This document shows, piece after piece, positions 63,612 to 64,000 of a stretch of 64,000 bases of DNA (positions are counted from its first letter, which is position 1; every line of letters starts with the position of its first letter). This stretch comes from Marinobacter santoriniensis NKSG1. GTDB lineage: Bacteria > Pseudomonadota > Gammaproteobacteria > Pseudomonadales > Oleiphilaceae. Position numbers and translations under genes: made by a program. Below the pieces are notes generated by a model. That model made no database searches. It had not been told where the DNA came from and worked only from the letters and a program-made list of their open reading frames with translations. The stretch spans positions 620,001-684,000 of the forward strand of contig NZ_APAT01000015.1 in NCBI RefSeq assembly GCF_000347775.1, written 5' to 3'.

Positions 63612-64000
63612 ATGTATTGGAAGCTGGGACTTTGCCTGTCTCTTTCGACTGCCCTCCTGGCAGGCTGCGGCAGTGGCGAACAGGCGATAAGTGGCGCGCG
63701 AAGCGAGCCGAATGACTTTGCCGGGGTCAAGAACCCTGTCGACGATTTCAGCAACAGCAGCACCGGCGACTCCACCAACAATAGCGACCTGGCGTCCAAC
63801 GAGGTCCGTATCACCATGGAAGTTCCTGGCAGTGTCGCGCCCGACGGAGAGCTGACACGCCGTCAGCTTCGGATCGTCCAGCCAGATACCGTCAGCGTCT
63901 ACCTCACCAACACGGCCCTTCAGAAGGTAAGCAGCGTCAAGACCACGACGCGCCTGGATCCAGCCGGCTACACCATCATTGCCTTTGAGAATGGGCAGCC
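63612..64000 (+). CDS. Lipoprotein, N-terminal part (cut by window edge)
   Basis: An open frame from the ATG at 63612 to the right edge, about 129 residues seen. MYWKLGLCLSLSTALLAGCG is a signal peptide with lipobox LLAG|C, so the protein is lipid-anchored. After the Cys comes a Ser/Asn/Asp-rich linker (to about residue 65), then VRITMEVPGSVAPDGELTRR, a folded-looking domain start. No family is recognised from this fragment. Confidence 0.75.
   Translation, partial: MYWKLGLCLSLSTALLAGCGSGEQAISGARSEPNDFAGVKNPVDDFSNSSTGDSTNNSDLASNEVRITMEVPGSVAPDGELTRRQLRIVQPDTVSVYLTNTALQKVSSVKTTTRLDPAGYTIIAFENGQ

Overview
The window reads as one stretch of a marine gammaproteobacterial chromosome, most like Marinobacter or a close relative. 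I base this on the pilB-pilC-pilD-coaE run followed further on by yacG, an MvaT-type nucleoid protein, sigma-54 pilin promoters, polar-type flagellins, and an RfaH-linked polysaccharide locus. No database search was possible, so the genus is an inference. I recognised no rRNA, tRNA, insertion sequence, prophage or CRISPR array.

Layout. (1) 1-9.3 kb: the N-terminal part of argG, then a flagellar filament block: fliS, fliD, flaG and a flagellin on the minus strand, a divergent second flagellin on the plus strand, and a TPR protein with a Rossmann methyltransferase-like C-terminus behind it. The two flagellins have different promoter types: a sigma-28 site for the minus-strand gene and a sigma-54 site for the plus-strand gene. 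(2) 9.3-14.4 kb: sbcB, a secreted protein of unknown function, a receiver/CheX-like plus PAS-GGDEF signalling pair, and an mvaT-like gene. (3) 14.5-45.4 kb: a 31-kb minus-strand polysaccharide locus of 27 genes with many stop/start overlaps. Read in the direction of transcription it holds wzi, wza, two wzz, a dTDP-sugar module (rmlB, GT56 transferase, acetyltransferase, wecE, rmlA, a second aminotransferase, WbqC), two sulfotransferases, wzx, GT2, wzy, a UDP-L-FucNAc module, GT4, a UDP-GalNAcA module, GT4, and a diNAcBac module that includes the initiating phosphoglycosyltransferase. (4) 45.5-49.3 kb: cysQ, rfaH, cysC and an SLC13/TrkA-C permease, directly upstream of wzi on the same strand. 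(5) 49.3-53.7 kb: a beta-CASP hydrolase and two type IV pilin genes with a PglL/TfpO-type O-oligosaccharyltransferase between them. (6) 54-64 kb, plus strand: pilB, pilC, pilD, coaE, a secreted barrel-like protein, trmO, a hybrid histidine kinase, yacG, a YfaZ-like protein and the start of a lipoprotein gene.

How it fits together. The central reading is a Wzx/Wzy-type capsule or exopolysaccharide that is probably sulfated and controlled by antitermination. Three minus-strand copies of the RfaH-recruiting ops element (GGCGGTAGCGTG twice, GGCGGTAGCTTG once) lie in the wzi leader, in the wzi signal-peptide codons, and between the two wzz genes. rfaH itself lies 2.6 kb upstream of wzi. CysC makes PAPS, the two sulfotransferases would use it, CysQ removes the PAP product, and the SLC13 permease may import sulfate. 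This would be a self-contained supply loop around the glycan locus. The middle of the locus (about 22-33 kb) is visibly richer in A+T than its flanks, which suggests horizontal transfer. An MvaT silencer homologue sits at its far end.
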